This document shows positions 1 to 9,552 of a stretch of 64,000 nucleotides of DNA, one piece after another. The DNA lies in contig CALUOO010000001.1 in assembly GCA_944322345.1 (NCBI GenBank), positions 1 to 64,000 of the forward strand. Direction: 5' to 3'. Every line of letters starts with the position of its first letter. The stretch's first letter is position 1. The stretch is from an uncultured Bacteroides sp. (GTDB lineage Bacteria; Bacteroidota; Bacteroidia; Bacteroidales; Bacteroidaceae). The notes under the pieces were generated by a model. It saw nothing but the letters and a program-made list of their open reading frames with translations. It searched no databases and was not told the origin of the DNA. Made by a program: the position numbers and the translations under genes.

Positions 1-207
1 TTTCAATGACTTTTTTTCGTCCCTTTTTTATACAAAAACTATAACTGGCTGATTGAATGATGTTAACAAAGAGAAAAATTGGAAACAAAAAAATGAAAAG
101 AGAGAATGCGTATACATTATTATAATATTATGTCCGGAATTTGCAATTAACTTCACATGCAGACTGAAGAGAAATATCATCTGAATGAGCAACACTATAC
201 ATTAAAA

Positions 208-281
208 AGTTCAAAAGGCAATGAACCGGGAGTTCAAAAGGCAACGAACTGGGAGTTCCATAGGCAACGAACCGGGAGTTT
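208..281. repeat. Tandem repeat, 3 x 23 bp
   Basis: Three consecutive 23-bp units begin at 208, 231 and 254, followed by five bases of a fourth. Each unit starts AGTTC and ends GGG, and the core GGCAAYGAACYGGGAGTT is kept. Each unit contains a GTTC...GAAC dyad. The array lies about 190 bp upstream of the dxs promoter and is one of seven similar arrays in the window. Confidence 0.85.
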
Positions 282-469
282 CCTGAAAGAATACTTTTGA
301 GAAATAACGATGAAATGAAAAAATGCTCTTATTAAACATAGAGTCGTCGCTTTGTATCAACCAAATGAATATCAAAATGACATTGAATACAATGGAAACA
401 AAAAATAGCACCAGCTCTGCGAACAGTGAATTTAAATAGAAAAGCATATACTATCCCGCTTCTTTTTCG

Positions 470-477
470 TATTTTTG
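470..477 (+). promoter_or_regulatory. Candidate dxs promoter (-7 box)
   Basis: TATTTTTG fits the Bacteroides -7 consensus TAnnTTTG. It lies about 20 bp before the dxs ATG, so the leader would be very short. No good TTTG -33 box was found at the expected distance. Confidence 0.45.
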
Positions 478-496
478 CACCAAATATACTCGAATC

Positions 497-2404
497 ATGA
501 AGAATGAAACGACATATCACTTGCTAAACTCAATCAATACTCCAGACGATCTGCGACGTTTAAGTGTAGATCAATTGCCAGAAGTATGTGATGAGCTAAG
601 GCAAGACATTATAAATGAATTATCTTGTAATCCAGGACATTTTGCAGCCAGCCTTGGTACTGTGGAGCTTACCGTTGCCTTGCATTACATTTATAATACA
701 CCCTACGACCGCATAGTGTGGGATGTAGGTCATCAGGCTTACGGCCATAAGATATTGACCGGACGACGAGAAGCCTTTTTTACCAACCGCAAATTTGGTG
801 GTATCCGCCCATTCCCTTCTCCCGAAGAAAGTGAGTATGATACATTTACCTGTGGACATGCTTCCAATTCCATATCAGCAGCATTAGGAATGGCGGTAGC
901 TGCCAGCCAGAAAGGAGAGAAAGGGAGACATATTGTAGCTGTTATCGGAGATGGATCAATGAGTGGAGGACTTGCTTTCGAGGGGCTTAACAATACATCG
1001 ACAACTCCCAACAACCTACTGATTATCCTGAACGACAATGATATGTCTATCGATCGTAGTGTAGGTGGAATGAAACAATATTTATTCAACCTGACCACTT
1101 CCAATCGATATAATCAGTTACGATTTAAAATTTCCCGATTATTATTCAAACTAGGCATATTGAATGAAGAACGCCGTAAAGCCCTGATCCGTTTCGGCAA
1201 CAGTTTAAAATCAATGGCAGCCCAACAACAGAATATTTTCGAGGGAATGAACATACGCTATTTCGGGCCCATCGACGGACATGACGTAAAAAACCTTGCA
1301 CGAATATTACGTGATATTAAAGATATGCAGGGTCCCAAGATACTCCACCTACATACAATCAAAGGTAAAGGCTTTGCTCCAGCCGAAAAACATGCCACCG
1401 AATGGCATGCCCCGGGCAAATTTGATCCTGTTACAGGAGAACGTTTTATCACCAATACAGAAGGAATGCCCCCTCTGTTTCAGGACGTATTTGGGAATAC
1501 ACTGGTAGAACTGGCAGAAGCCAACCCTAAAATAGTAGGAGTTACCCCCGCAATGCCTTCCGGTTGTTCGATGAATATCCTGATGTCTAAGATGCCCAAT
1601 AGAGCATTTGATGTCGGAATTGCCGAAGGACATGCAGTTACCTTCTCTGGTGGTATGGCCAAAGACGGACTGCAACCTTTCTGCAACATTTATTCATCGT
1701 TCATGCAACGTGCATATGATAACATTATACATGATGTGGCTATCCAGAACCTGCCTGTAGTCTTCTGTCTTGACCGTTCCGGGCTGGTAGGCGAAGACGG
1801 TCCTACCCATCATGGAGTGTTTGATATGGCATATCTGCGGTTTATTCCAAATCTGACCATTGCCTCACCAATGAATGAGCACGAACTCAGACGTCTTATG
1901 TACACGGCTCAGTTGCCTGACAAGGGTGCCTTTGTAATCCGCTATCCAAGAGGACGTGGTGTTTTAGTCAACTGGAAATGTCCGCTAGAAGAAATTCCTG
2001 TGGGAAAAGGAAGAGTATTAAAAGAAGGGAAAGATCTGGCAGTAATTAGCATAGGACCTATAGGAAACAAAGTCGGAGCAGCCATTATAAAAGCGGAAAA
2101 TGCGACAAATAAAAAAATTGCTCATTATGACCTAAGATTTCTCAAGCCATTAGACAAAGAAATGCTCCATACTATCGGACAGACATTTCATCGTATTGTG
2201 ACAGTTGAAGATGGAGTAATTCAAGGAGGAATGGGAAGTGCCATATTGGAATTCATGTCCGAACAAGGATATTCTCCAATAATCAGACGCATTGGTATTC
2301 CCGATCAGTTTATACAACACGGTTCAATAGACGAACTTTATCATCTTTGTGGAATGGATGAAGATAGCATAGCCCAAGAGCTGATTGCACAATTAAAAGC
2401 CTAA
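497..2404 (+). CDS. dxs: 1-deoxy-D-xylulose-5-phosphate synthase
   Basis: DXS condenses pyruvate and glyceraldehyde 3-phosphate to 1-deoxy-D-xylulose 5-phosphate, the first step of the MEP isoprenoid pathway and a precursor step for thiamine and pyridoxal; it is cytosolic. The 635-residue length is normal for the family. Visible marks are the N-terminal substrate region with GHASNS, the thiamine-diphosphate motif GDGSMSGG from residue 151 running to the NDND segment, the [15 protein letters not shown] segment of the pyrimidine-binding domain, and a C-terminal transketolase-like domain. The ATG at 497 is the first in frame and follows a TAnnTTTG box. trkA follows after 31 bp on the same strand, so the two are probably co-transcribed. 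Confidence 0.97.
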   Translation: MKNETTYHLLNSINTPDDLRRLSVDQLPEVCDELRQDIINELSCNPGHFAASLGTVELTVALHYIYNTPYDRIVWDVGHQAYGHKILTGRREAFFTNRKFGGIRPFPSPEESEYDTFTCGHASNSISAALGMAVAASQKGEKGRHIVAVIGDGSMSGGLAFEGLNNTSTTPNNLLIILNDNDMSIDRSVGGMKQYLFNLTTSNRYNQLRFKISRLLFKLGILNEERRKALIRFGNSLKSMAAQQQNIFEGMNIRYFGPIDGHDVKNLARILRDIKDMQGPKILHLHTIKGKGFAPAEKHATEWHAPGKFDPVTGERFITNTEGMPPLFQDVFGNTLVELAEANPKIVGVTPAMPSGCSMNILMSKMPNRAFDVGIAEGHAVTFSGGMAKDGLQPFCNIYSSFMQRAYDNIIHDVAIQNLPVVFCLDRSGLVGEDGPTHHGVFDMAYLRFIPNLTIASPMNEHELRRLMYTAQLPDKGAFVIRYPRGRGVLVNWKCPLEEIPVGKGRVLKEGKDLAVISIGPIGNKVGAAIIKAENATNKKIAHYDLRFLKPLDKEMLHTIGQTFHRIVTVEDGVIQGGMGSAILEFMSEQGYSPIIRRIGIPDQFIQHGSIDELYHLCGMDEDSIAQELIAQLKA

Positions 2405-2435
2405 TAGGTAAAATATAAAGAATTAATGTAGCAAA

Positions 2436-3776
2436 ATGAAAATAATTATTGCAGGTGCCGGCAACGTAGGCACTCATTTAGCCAAATTATTGTCACGAGA
2501 GAAACAAGACATTATCTTGATGGACGATAACGAAGACAAGTTGACCGCACTGAGTTCCAATTTTGACCTACTGACAGTAACAGCTTCTCCATCATCTATA
2601 TCAGGTTTAAAAGAAGTTGGAGTCAAAGATGCGGATTTATTTATTGCTGTTACTCCCGATGAAAGCAGAAACATGACAGCTTGCATGCTGGCTACTAATC
2701 TGGGAGCTAAAAAGACTGTTGCCCGCATTGATAATTATGAGTACCTCCTGCCAAAGCACAAAGAGTTCTTCCACAAATTAGGAGTGCACTCTCTTATTTA
2801 CCCTGAAATGCTAGCAGCCAAAGAAATAGTATCATCCATGCGAATGAGCTGGATACGTCAATGGTGGGAATTTTGTGGTGGTTCACTGATCCTTATTGGA
2901 ACAAAAATGAGAGAAAAAGCAGAAATCTTGAACATACCTCTCTACCAACTGGGTGTTCCTAATATTCCATACCATATTGTAGCTATCAAACGAGGTACAG
3001 AAACTATCATTCCACGTGGAAATGATTCCATCCAATTAAACGACATTGTCTATTTTACTACTACAAAAAAATACATACCTTATATCCGAAAGATAACAGG
3101 TAAAGAAGACTATGCAGATGTGAGAAATGTCATGATTATGGGTGGAAGCCGAATTGCTGTACGAACAGCGCAATATGCGCCCGAATATATGCAGATCAAA
3201 ATTGTAGACAATGATATTAACCGTTGTAATCGTCTGACCGAATTATTGGATGACCGTATCATGATTATCAACGGAGATGGACGTGATATGGAATTACTAC
3301 TTGAAGAAGGTTTAAAGAATACAGAAGCTTTTGTTGCACTTACCGGAAATTCCGAAACCAACATTCTAGCCTGTCTTGCTGCCAAACGAATGGGAGTGAA
3401 AAAGACCGTGGCAGAAGTGGAAAATATAGACTATATCAGTATGGCTGAAAGCCTTGACATAGGTACAGTCATCAATAAAAAGATGATTGCAGCCAGCCAT
3501 ATTTACCAGATGATGTTGGATGCAGATGTTTCCAACGTAAAATGCCTGACATTTGCCAATGCTGATGTGGCAGAGTTCACAGTTCCCGAAGGTGCCAAAA
3601 TCACCAAACATCAGATTAAAGACCTTGGACTGCCCAAAGGAACCACTATCGGCGGTATGATACGTAATGGAGAAGGAGTACTGGTAACAGGAGATACTTT
3701 GATACGTCCAGGAGACCATGTCGTTGTATTCTGCCTGAACATGATGATTAAGAAAATAGAGAAGTTCTTCAATTAG
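2436..3776 (+). CDS. trkA: Trk potassium uptake system regulatory protein TrkA
   Basis: TrkA is the cytosolic NAD-binding gating subunit of the Trk potassium transporter. The 446 residues form two RCK units in tandem. The first Rossmann motif is G7-A-G-N-V-G12, and a second nucleotide-binding stretch (IMGGSRIA) starts near residue 236. Each is followed by a TrkA-C-like domain; the last one, with LPKGTTIGGMIRNGEGV, is clear. The gene lies 31 bp after dxs. A strong bidirectional terminator follows at once, and no trkH channel gene is present downstream: the next genes run in the opposite direction and belong to the PUL. The channel partner must be encoded elsewhere. Confidence 0.95.
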   Translation: MKIIIAGAGNVGTHLAKLLSREKQDIILMDDNEDKLTALSSNFDLLTVTASPSSISGLKEVGVKDADLFIAVTPDESRNMTACMLATNLGAKKTVARIDNYEYLLPKHKEFFHKLGVHSLIYPEMLAAKEIVSSMRMSWIRQWWEFCGGSLILIGTKMREKAEILNIPLYQLGVPNIPYHIVAIKRGTETIIPRGNDSIQLNDIVYFTTTKKYIPYIRKITGKEDYADVRNVMIMGGSRIAVRTAQYAPEYMQIKIVDNDINRCNRLTELLDDRIMIINGDGRDMELLLEEGLKNTEAFVALTGNSETNILACLAAKRMGVKKTVAEVENIDYISMAESLDIGTVINKKMIAASHIYQMMLDADVSNVKCLTFANADVAEFTVPEGAKITKHQIKDLGLPKGTTIGGMIRNGEGVLVTGDTLIRPGDHVVVFCLNMMIKKIEKFFN

Positions 3777-3798
3777 AACCTGCTCACATATACACAAA

Positions 3799-3839
3799 AA
3801 AGCCGGACTGGTTTCTTTTACGAGACCAGCCCGGCTTTT
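3799..3839. terminator. Bidirectional terminator between trkA and the PUL
   Basis: A long hairpin pairs AAAGCCGGaCTGGT with ACCAGcCCGGCTTT, with A-rich sequence on one side and T-rich on the other. It sits between trkA (+) and the convergent esterase gene (-), so it can stop transcription from both directions. Confidence 0.85.
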
Positions 3840-3863
3840 ACATATAGCCAATTGACAGAATAA

Positions 3864-5246
3864 TTATATCTTACGTAGAACGATCTTTCTTGTCACCGGC
3901 TTATTTATTTCATAAATTTTATCTACCAATACTTTCATTTCTTGCTCACGAGCTTCACGAACAGCATCGAACATCATTTTAGAATAAAGATCACGACGTC
4001 CTTTCAACCAAAGATTCTGATCCACGTTCTCGTCCATAACCTCGATTGCCTTACGGTCATTGGCAAACAACAAACCTTTCTGCTGAAAGAATCCAAACTG
4101 ACACCAAGCGTATTCACGGAATGATTTTTCTATATCATAACGATATTCATTCAAATGCATAATCGCCAATGCCTGCTGATATTGTGGAGTTTTTGATTCG
4201 GCAGCCAGATTGATACCTTCTGCCAATTCATCTGCACTCCATGTACCGATTTCCTCATCATCAATCAGTAACTTATAGTTACCTTTTAGGCCGGTCACTT
4301 TCAGTGTTTCACTGTTCATTTCCTCCATAAAAGGAATCACCTTCATTGCTTCTGCCTGACTTTTCTTAGCACCCCAATTACGAGGAATGGTATCCAACGG
4401 ATAAGGCAAGGCGTTGGCAAGATAATCGAAACTTACTTCATTGCCAGCCTTCTTGATATTTGAGATCTGACAGTTTTCCGCCTTTACCACCTGCTTTTTA
4501 GATGCATTGATTTCCATATCGGCTACACACTTACCGGCAAATCCCTGTGCTTTCAAGAACAAATATGCCATCACCATATGACCATCGTTGTCTGGATGAA
4601 TACGATCGCTTCCACAAAGAGTGAATGTAGGATCTTTCTTCTGATTTTCCTGATTCAATGCCACCATCGGCGCATTCCAATCAATAAACTCCCATCCGTT
4701 CTTGGCTGCAGACTCTTTCTGGTACTCAATAATCCGTTTGATTGTCTCATTCTTTTTCTTAAAGACCGTATTATCCTTAATCTCTGCAAACTCGTCATAA
4801 GGAGAGGTACCTACCATAACAATACGAGTATCGGGAAGTTCCTTAAAACGTTTCTCCATCTGCTGATAGTTCTTAATACTTTCCTGATACTTCTGTTCTG
4901 CAAATTCCTGCGCGTTATCACCATTGTATTCGAAATAGCCGGAATCGTTCATACCAAAGGTTACCATCAGTGATGTCGGCTTTTTGCTGAATATATCACC
5001 ATCCAAACGTTTGTTCATATCGTAAGCTGTATCACCTCCAATACCACCATTAAACACCATAATGGGCATATTGGGGAAACGGGTCATGTAATACAACCAA
5101 ATGTATGAATGATAATGACCGCCATCTGTTATACTATTACCCAAAAACACAGCTCTTTCGCCTTCTTTAAAAGGCTTGATAGTCTGAGCAAATGCAGCGC
5201 CGTATGACATGCAAGCGGCTACTGCCAATACAAAAAACTTTTTCAT
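3864..5246 (-). CDS. SGNH/GDSL-type esterase, secreted (PUL distal end)
   Basis: This is a 460-residue protein with a signal peptide ending at about AAFAQ. It carries the SGNH hydrolase blocks: GNSITDGG (block I, Ser nucleophile), the oxyanion Gly in GGIGGDT, GMND (block III Asn) and DRIHPDNDGH (block V Asp/His). Such enzymes usually remove acetyl or other ester groups from glycans; the substrate here is unknown. The C-terminal 200 residues are not part of the core fold and recur in the paralogue at 31867-33279, which has the same length and layout. It is the last gene of the distal enzyme block, 21 bp after the sulfatase gene. Confidence 0.85.
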   Translation of the reverse strand: MKKFFVLAVAACMSYGAAFAQTIKPFKEGERAVFLGNSITDGGHYHSYIWLYYMTRFPNMPIMVFNGGIGGDTAYDMNKRLDGDIFSKKPTSLMVTFGMNDSGYFEYNGDNAQEFAEQKYQESIKNYQQMEKRFKELPDTRIVMVGTSPYDEFAEIKDNTVFKKKNETIKRIIEYQKESAAKNGWEFIDWNAPMVALNQENQKKDPTFTLCGSDRIHPDNDGHMVMAYLFLKAQGFAGKCVADMEINASKKQVVKAENCQISNIKKAGNEVSFDYLANALPYPLDTIPRNWGAKKSQAEAMKVIPFMEEMNSETLKVTGLKGNYKLLIDDEEIGTWSADELAEGINLAAESKTPQYQQALAIMHLNEYRYDIEKSFREYAWCQFGFFQQKGLLFANDRKAIEVMDENVDQNLWLKGRRDLYSKMMFDAVREAREQEMKVLVDKIYEINKPVTRKIVLRKI

Positions 5247-5267
5247 TTTACCTAATATTCAAATCAA

Positions 5268-6602
5268 TTATTTATTTTTTTCTAATAATGAAAGTTCATA
5301 TTCCTTACGTAAATTCAATAATTCTTTTACCTTTTCAGGATACTGTTCTATAACATTTACAGATTCAGTACTATCATTTTTCAGATTTACTAAAAATAAT
5401 CCCTTAATCTCTGTAGATTTACCATTTGGCTTTACATCCATTGGATCTTTCAACAATTTCCAATCTCCACAACGAAGTGCCCAACGCGTCCAAAAATCGA
5501 AATGAAGTACATCATGAGGAGACTTTAGAGAAGCATCATTTAAAATAGGAACCAGACTTTCTCCATCGACTTCCATACCTTCATCAGATAATTGGCATAA
5601 ATCTACTATTGTAGGGAACCAATCAATATTCATAGCAACCTGATTTCGTACCTCCCCTTCAGGCAATATACCAGGCCAGCTAATTATCGCAGGGACACGA
5701 ATTCCCCCTTCAAAAAGAGAATCTTTTGCACCTCGCAAGTTCCCACAATAGCCACCTTGTCCATAACTTCTTGTTTCAAGGCTATGTCCATTGTCCGATT
5801 GAAAAATAATAATCGTATTCTTATCCAATCCTTCTGATTTCAAGAATGTTCGTAGCTGCCCAATATACTCATCTAAAGTAGAGATATAGGCTGCATACAT
5901 CTTTCTCGGAATAGGTAACTGAGCATAATACTCAATCCACTTTTCATGAGGCAACAAAGGATAATGAGGAATATTGGAAGCCCAATACACAAAAAATGGT
6001 TGATTTTTATCTTCTTGAATAAAGCGCTTTATTTCTTTTATATTCTCATCTGTAAAGAAATTACCAAAAGAATAGATATGCTGTTCATTTCTCCACAAAT
6101 CGTGATGGGTATCTCCTCCTAAATGAGAATAACTATCAATTAGCCCTCCACGAAAACCATAAAAATAATCAAATCCTTGTGCATTCGGCCCAATTTCCAT
6201 TGTTTCTCCTAAATGCCATTTACCAATCAAAGCAGTACGATAACCATTAGCTTTCAAACGCTCAGCAATAGTTTCTTTTTCCGGACGCAATCCAGCATTA
6301 CCTATTACATTTGTGACAACACCAGCTCTTTTAGAAAATTGTCCGGACATCAGACAAGCTCTGGATATTGAACTAACCGGAGCTGCATAGAACTGAGTAA
6401 AACGAACCCCTTCATTCGCCAAAGCATCAATATTGGGAGTATAAAGATCTGATGCACCATAACAGTTTGCATCCAACGCTCCTTGATCATCTGTATATAT
6501 CAATATAACATTTGGCTTGGAATTTTGTGCTAAAGCCATCCCTGATGATAACATTCCAATGCTCCCAAACACTAATTGTTGAGATGTAAAAAAAGACTTC
6601 AT
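5268..6602 (-). CDS. Sulfatase (S1 type) with Ser-type, non-canonical maturation motif
   Basis: This 444-residue secreted protein has a signal peptide ending near ALAQ. It belongs to the alkaline-phosphatase superfamily sulfatases, which remove sulfate esters from glycans. Metal-binding D38-D39, GKWH and SDNGH are present. The formylglycine site aligns as S77-S-I-S-R81, where the family consensus is C/S-x-P-S-R: Ser replaces Cys, which Bacteroides anSME can mature, but Ile at the third position is unusual. The base composition is clearly more AT-rich than the upstream GH43 and GH130 genes. It starts 10 bp after the GH43 stop and is 21 bp before the esterase, consistent with one operon. Confidence 0.88.
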   Translation of the reverse strand: MKSFFTSQQLVFGSIGMLSSGMALAQNSKPNVILIYTDDQGALDANCYGASDLYTPNIDALANEGVRFTQFYAAPVSSISRACLMSGQFSKRAGVVTNVIGNAGLRPEKETIAERLKANGYRTALIGKWHLGETMEIGPNAQGFDYFYGFRGGLIDSYSHLGGDTHHDLWRNEQHIYSFGNFFTDENIKEIKRFIQEDKNQPFFVYWASNIPHYPLLPHEKWIEYYAQLPIPRKMYAAYISTLDEYIGQLRTFLKSEGLDKNTIIIFQSDNGHSLETRSYGQGGYCGNLRGAKDSLFEGGIRVPAIISWPGILPEGEVRNQVAMNIDWFPTIVDLCQLSDEGMEVDGESLVPILNDASLKSPHDVLHFDFWTRWALRCGDWKLLKDPMDVKPNGKSTEIKGLFLVNLKNDSTESVNVIEQYPEKVKELLNLRKEYELSLLEKNK

Positions 6603-6612
6603 TGTCTACTGT

Positions 6613-8154
6613 TTATAAATTCTTCATCCTAAAATACATGAACTCTCCGGGTTGACGACTGTCGCCACAATGTAGCAAGCCCGGGCGCTGCACTCTGTCC
6701 CAACGGAGCAAAGACTCCCCGCTGAACGGCTTATCCTGCACAGATTTCCACTTCTTCCCGTCCCTGCTATAATAGAAGCGAAGCAGCAATCCTTGCTCAA
6801 CCGTCAACTTCAGATGGACACTGCTTCCATCGTAAGCGCCTTCGTAAAGTACTGTCTCGGCATTGTCCTTCACCACTTTCAGCACGAGGCGGCCTTGTGT
6901 CACTCCCCATACAATCAGGTTCTGGTCGTCGCCATACAGTGTCAACCCCTTCAGGCTTTCCTGCCCGCATACGACTTCAGTCTCACAACTGTAATCAGGA
7001 GTTTGTGGACGCACGCACAAGGCTGCCCCATTCCGGCTACCCTCTTTAGAAGTTCCAGAGAGCAGGAGGCTGCCTTTCCGCAACAACGATGTCACATCGG
7101 AGTAAGGATAATTCCATGTCCACTCAACCTTCAGGTTGTCTCCATCAAAATCATCAGTAAAGCCGGAAGGGAGCTGCTGCACGGTTCCACTGAAAGGCAT
7201 CGGCTGACGGACTGTAGCCAAATCTCCGGTCTTGAAGCGTACCCAATGGTCTGGAGTCATCTCCATCTCCTGCAGAATGGGCTGGCGACCTACGTAAAAG
7301 CCGTCACCTTCGAGATAAGCATGGCAGAGGTAATACATGCGTCCGTCTGGCGTAGTGACAGCTGTCCCATGACCACACGACTTATAATCTCCTTTTCCAC
7401 CATGCAGAATAGGATTACCCTCATACTTTTCGTACTTGCCGTCGAACTGCTTGGAACGTGCCACACAAACATCGTAATCGCTATTGATGCCACAACAACC
7501 GTGAGAGGCATAAATGATGTAGTAGTAATCACCTTTCTTGAAGTGATACTGCCCTTCCATTCCCACGCGTTCTTCGTCGACAAGCATCGTGAAGGGTTTG
7601 CCTTCGAGGTGCAAACCGTCGGCAGAAAGCTTGCTGCCTATGATTTCGATAGGCCGTGGTTCCAGTCCGTATGCCTTCCAGCTGATGTAGAGCTGTCCGT
7701 TGTCGTCGTAGACAAAAGCGTCGATAGCCTCCTTGCCGTGACGGATAAGGATGCCATGATCGGTGAAGGGGCCTTCGGGAGAGTCGGCCGTGGCAACACC
7801 GATGTAGGACATACCGGTGGCACGTTCGCGCGCCGTGTAATAACAGTAGACTTTGCCGTTGTGGTAGAACAGTTCGGGAGCCCAGAAGGAGTTGACCGTC
7901 CACTCGGGCTGGCTATCGAATACGTGCCCTATCTGTCGCCAGTTGACCAAGTCCTTGGAAGTAAACAGGGGATACTGGGGAGCCCATTCGGAGGATGTAC
8001 CTGCAGCGTAGTAGGTGTCGCCGATACGGATGACCGAAGGGTCGGGCACATCGCCACGGATAACCGGGTTAGTGAACGTGCCGTCTGTCTCTTGTGCTGC
8101 CAGCGGCAGGGAGAGTAGCCCTGCCAATAGTGTCATTGTTAATGTTCGTGTCAT
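6613..8154 (-). CDS. GH43-family glycosidase with C-terminal beta-sandwich
   Basis: GH43 enzymes are inverting exo-acting arabinofuranosidases, xylosidases or galactosidases. The 513-residue protein has a signal peptide ending at LAAQ. The five-bladed propeller covers about residues 25-320, with the base D38 (VPDPS), the pKa-modulating D145 (AIDAF) and the acid E200 (MEGQYHF). A second beta-sandwich domain of the kind common in long GH43 proteins fills the rest (about 330-513). The exact sugar cannot be read from sequence; arabinose is the most common. It lies between the GH130 gene (73 bp upstream) and the sulfatase (10 bp downstream). Confidence 0.88.
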   Translation of the reverse strand: MTRTLTMTLLAGLLSLPLAAQETDGTFTNPVIRGDVPDPSVIRIGDTYYAAGTSSEWAPQYPLFTSKDLVNWRQIGHVFDSQPEWTVNSFWAPELFYHNGKVYCYYTARERATGMSYIGVATADSPEGPFTDHGILIRHGKEAIDAFVYDDNGQLYISWKAYGLEPRPIEIIGSKLSADGLHLEGKPFTMLVDEERVGMEGQYHFKKGDYYYIIYASHGCCGINSDYDVCVARSKQFDGKYEKYEGNPILHGGKGDYKSCGHGTAVTTPDGRMYYLCHAYLEGDGFYVGRQPILQEMEMTPDHWVRFKTGDLATVRQPMPFSGTVQQLPSGFTDDFDGDNLKVEWTWNYPYSDVTSLLRKGSLLLSGTSKEGSRNGAALCVRPQTPDYSCETEVVCGQESLKGLTLYGDDQNLIVWGVTQGRLVLKVVKDNAETVLYEGAYDGSSVHLKLTVEQGLLLRFYYSRDGKKWKSVQDKPFSGESLLRWDRVQRPGLLHCGDSRQPGEFMYFRMKNL

Positions 8155-8227
8155 TTTCTGTTTTCTTTAAGTGATAATGTATGTTTAATTGATGTTGCCA
8201 CAATTACAATACATTTATCTCTAATTT

Positions 8228-9361
8228 CTACTTGTTCGGATCATAAACCGCCACGGCAACCCGTGAGTCGGCACAGCCGTAGTAAAGGAACCACTTCTGC
8301 CGATGGTAAACGAGTCCTTCAATAAATACCGTTCCTGCCGGATACTGCCCGCTCTTCTCGAAATCGGATTGGGGCACATAGAAGGGCTTGTCGAGACGGT
8401 CTATCAGCTTCGTCGGGTCTTTCAGGTCGAACAATGCCTGACCGGCGCAATAGGAATTGGCTGTATAGAGCGTATCGCCCTTGGCTCCGGCGCTGTTCTT
8501 TCCGTTGTACATCAGCAGGATTCCACGGTCGGTCATAACGGCGGGAGGACCACACTCGGTAAGGTCGCTGTCGAACTTGCCCTCGCGTGTGGTCATCACC
8601 TTAAGCAGTTCGCCCGTTTCGTCGAGCATCGGTGTCCAGTTGATGAGGTCGTCCGAGGTAGCTACGTTGACGAACTTCTCGCCCCAATACATGTAGTATT
8701 TGCCATCGATCTTGGCAATCACCTGACGTCCGTCTACGAGCTTGGTGACGATGGATGCCGACTTGGAGAAGTCGTCGCGGAAACGTCCGTCGTATGCCCG
8801 GGCAAATGCGGGGCCGTGCTTCTCCCACTGCAGCAGGTCGCGCGAGGTGGCTACGGCAAGCCGTGCCTGCTTCCGGTTCCACTGCGTGTAGAGCATCACG
8901 TAAAGCCCGTCCTCGGTCATCGCCACACGGGGGTCTTCACATCCTCCGGGATGTTCCAGCTCGCGCTGGCTGTCGTCGGCAGGATAGAGCACGGGGGCGT
9001 CGAGGCGGGTGAAATGAAGCCCGTCGTCCGACGAGGCATATCCGATACGCGAGGTGCGTGTGCCGATACCTACCGCCGAGTTGTCTTCCGCCCGATAGAG
9101 GACGACCACCTTTCCGTCCTTCACCGTGGCGGCGGGATTGAATGTGTCACTCTCTTCCCAACGCACGGAATCCTGACGCATGGGGCAATAGAAGATGCTG
9201 GAAGCATCGGGGGAGATAATCGGGTTCACCCCTTCCGGACGCTGGAAATCTGCCCACGCCCAGTCGGGATAATCACTGTTCTCCTTGGGTTTGTTCCCAC
9301 CGCACGAAGAAAGCAATGCGGCGGCAGCCAACAAACAGGCTATGTTCAATGTCTTGTTCAT
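8228..9361 (-). CDS. GH130-family mannosidase/mannoside phosphorylase, lipoprotein
   Basis: GH130 proteins act on beta-mannosides, either as phosphorylases or, in secreted Bacteroides members, as beta-1,2-mannosidases. The 377-residue protein has a lipoprotein signal (AALLSSC, followed by GGNK). Propeller motifs include FNPAA, VVLYRA and the hallmark GGCEDPRV, with D143 as the likely catalytic acid. Its export argues for hydrolysis rather than phosphorolysis, because free phosphate chemistry normally serves cytoplasmic enzymes; this is inference. It is preceded by a 191-bp gap with a 22-bp repeat array and followed by GH43, in a block otherwise rich in mannose-directed enzymes. Confidence 0.85.
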   Translation of the reverse strand: MNKTLNIACLLAAAALLSSCGGNKPKENSDYPDWAWADFQRPEGVNPIISPDASSIFYCPMRQDSVRWEESDTFNPAATVKDGKVVVLYRAEDNSAVGIGTRTSRIGYASSDDGLHFTRLDAPVLYPADDSQRELEHPGGCEDPRVAMTEDGLYVMLYTQWNRKQARLAVATSRDLLQWEKHGPAFARAYDGRFRDDFSKSASIVTKLVDGRQVIAKIDGKYYMYWGEKFVNVATSDDLINWTPMLDETGELLKVMTTREGKFDSDLTECGPPAVMTDRGILLMYNGKNSAGAKGDTLYTANSYCAGQALFDLKDPTKLIDRLDKPFYVPQSDFEKSGQYPAGTVFIEGLVYHRQKWFLYYGCADSRVAVAVYDPNK

Positions 9362-9454
9362 GTATGTTTTTATTACTATCGTTTATAATTCATCTTCTGA
9401 CTTTCCCGGGATACACTCCCACCCGCTTCAGAAACATCTGCGGATGGGGGTAAG

Positions 9455-9512
9455 ATGAGCCGTCGGGTCATCCTACATGAGTCGCCGGGTCATCCTACAT
9501 GAGTCGCCGGGT
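9455..9512. repeat. Tandem repeat, period 22 bp (2.6 units)
   Basis: Units start at 9455, 9477 and 9499. Shared parts are ATGAG, CGGGTCATCCTAC and a short ATGA...TCAT dyad; the third unit stops after CGGGT. The array lies inside the distal operon, between the GH92 gene ending at 9553 and the GH130 gene starting at 9361. Confidence 0.85.
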
Positions 9513-9552
9513 GAGGTAGGCAAAGGTACTACCTTTGGTAGGCAGACTCCTG

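Larger units (their letters stand above)
1..496. other. Intergenic region upstream of dxs
   Basis: This AT-rich stretch has no credible gene; the short open frames on either strand lack family signatures. It holds the three-unit 23-bp tandem repeat at 208-281 and a candidate dxs promoter at 470-477. I see nothing else in it. Confidence 0.6.

Noticed and set aside
6793-9388. Long + strand frames of 441 and 361 codons opposite the GH43 and GH130 genes
   Set aside because: Both are antisense to well-supported enzymes, and their translations show no domain motifs or credible signal peptides.
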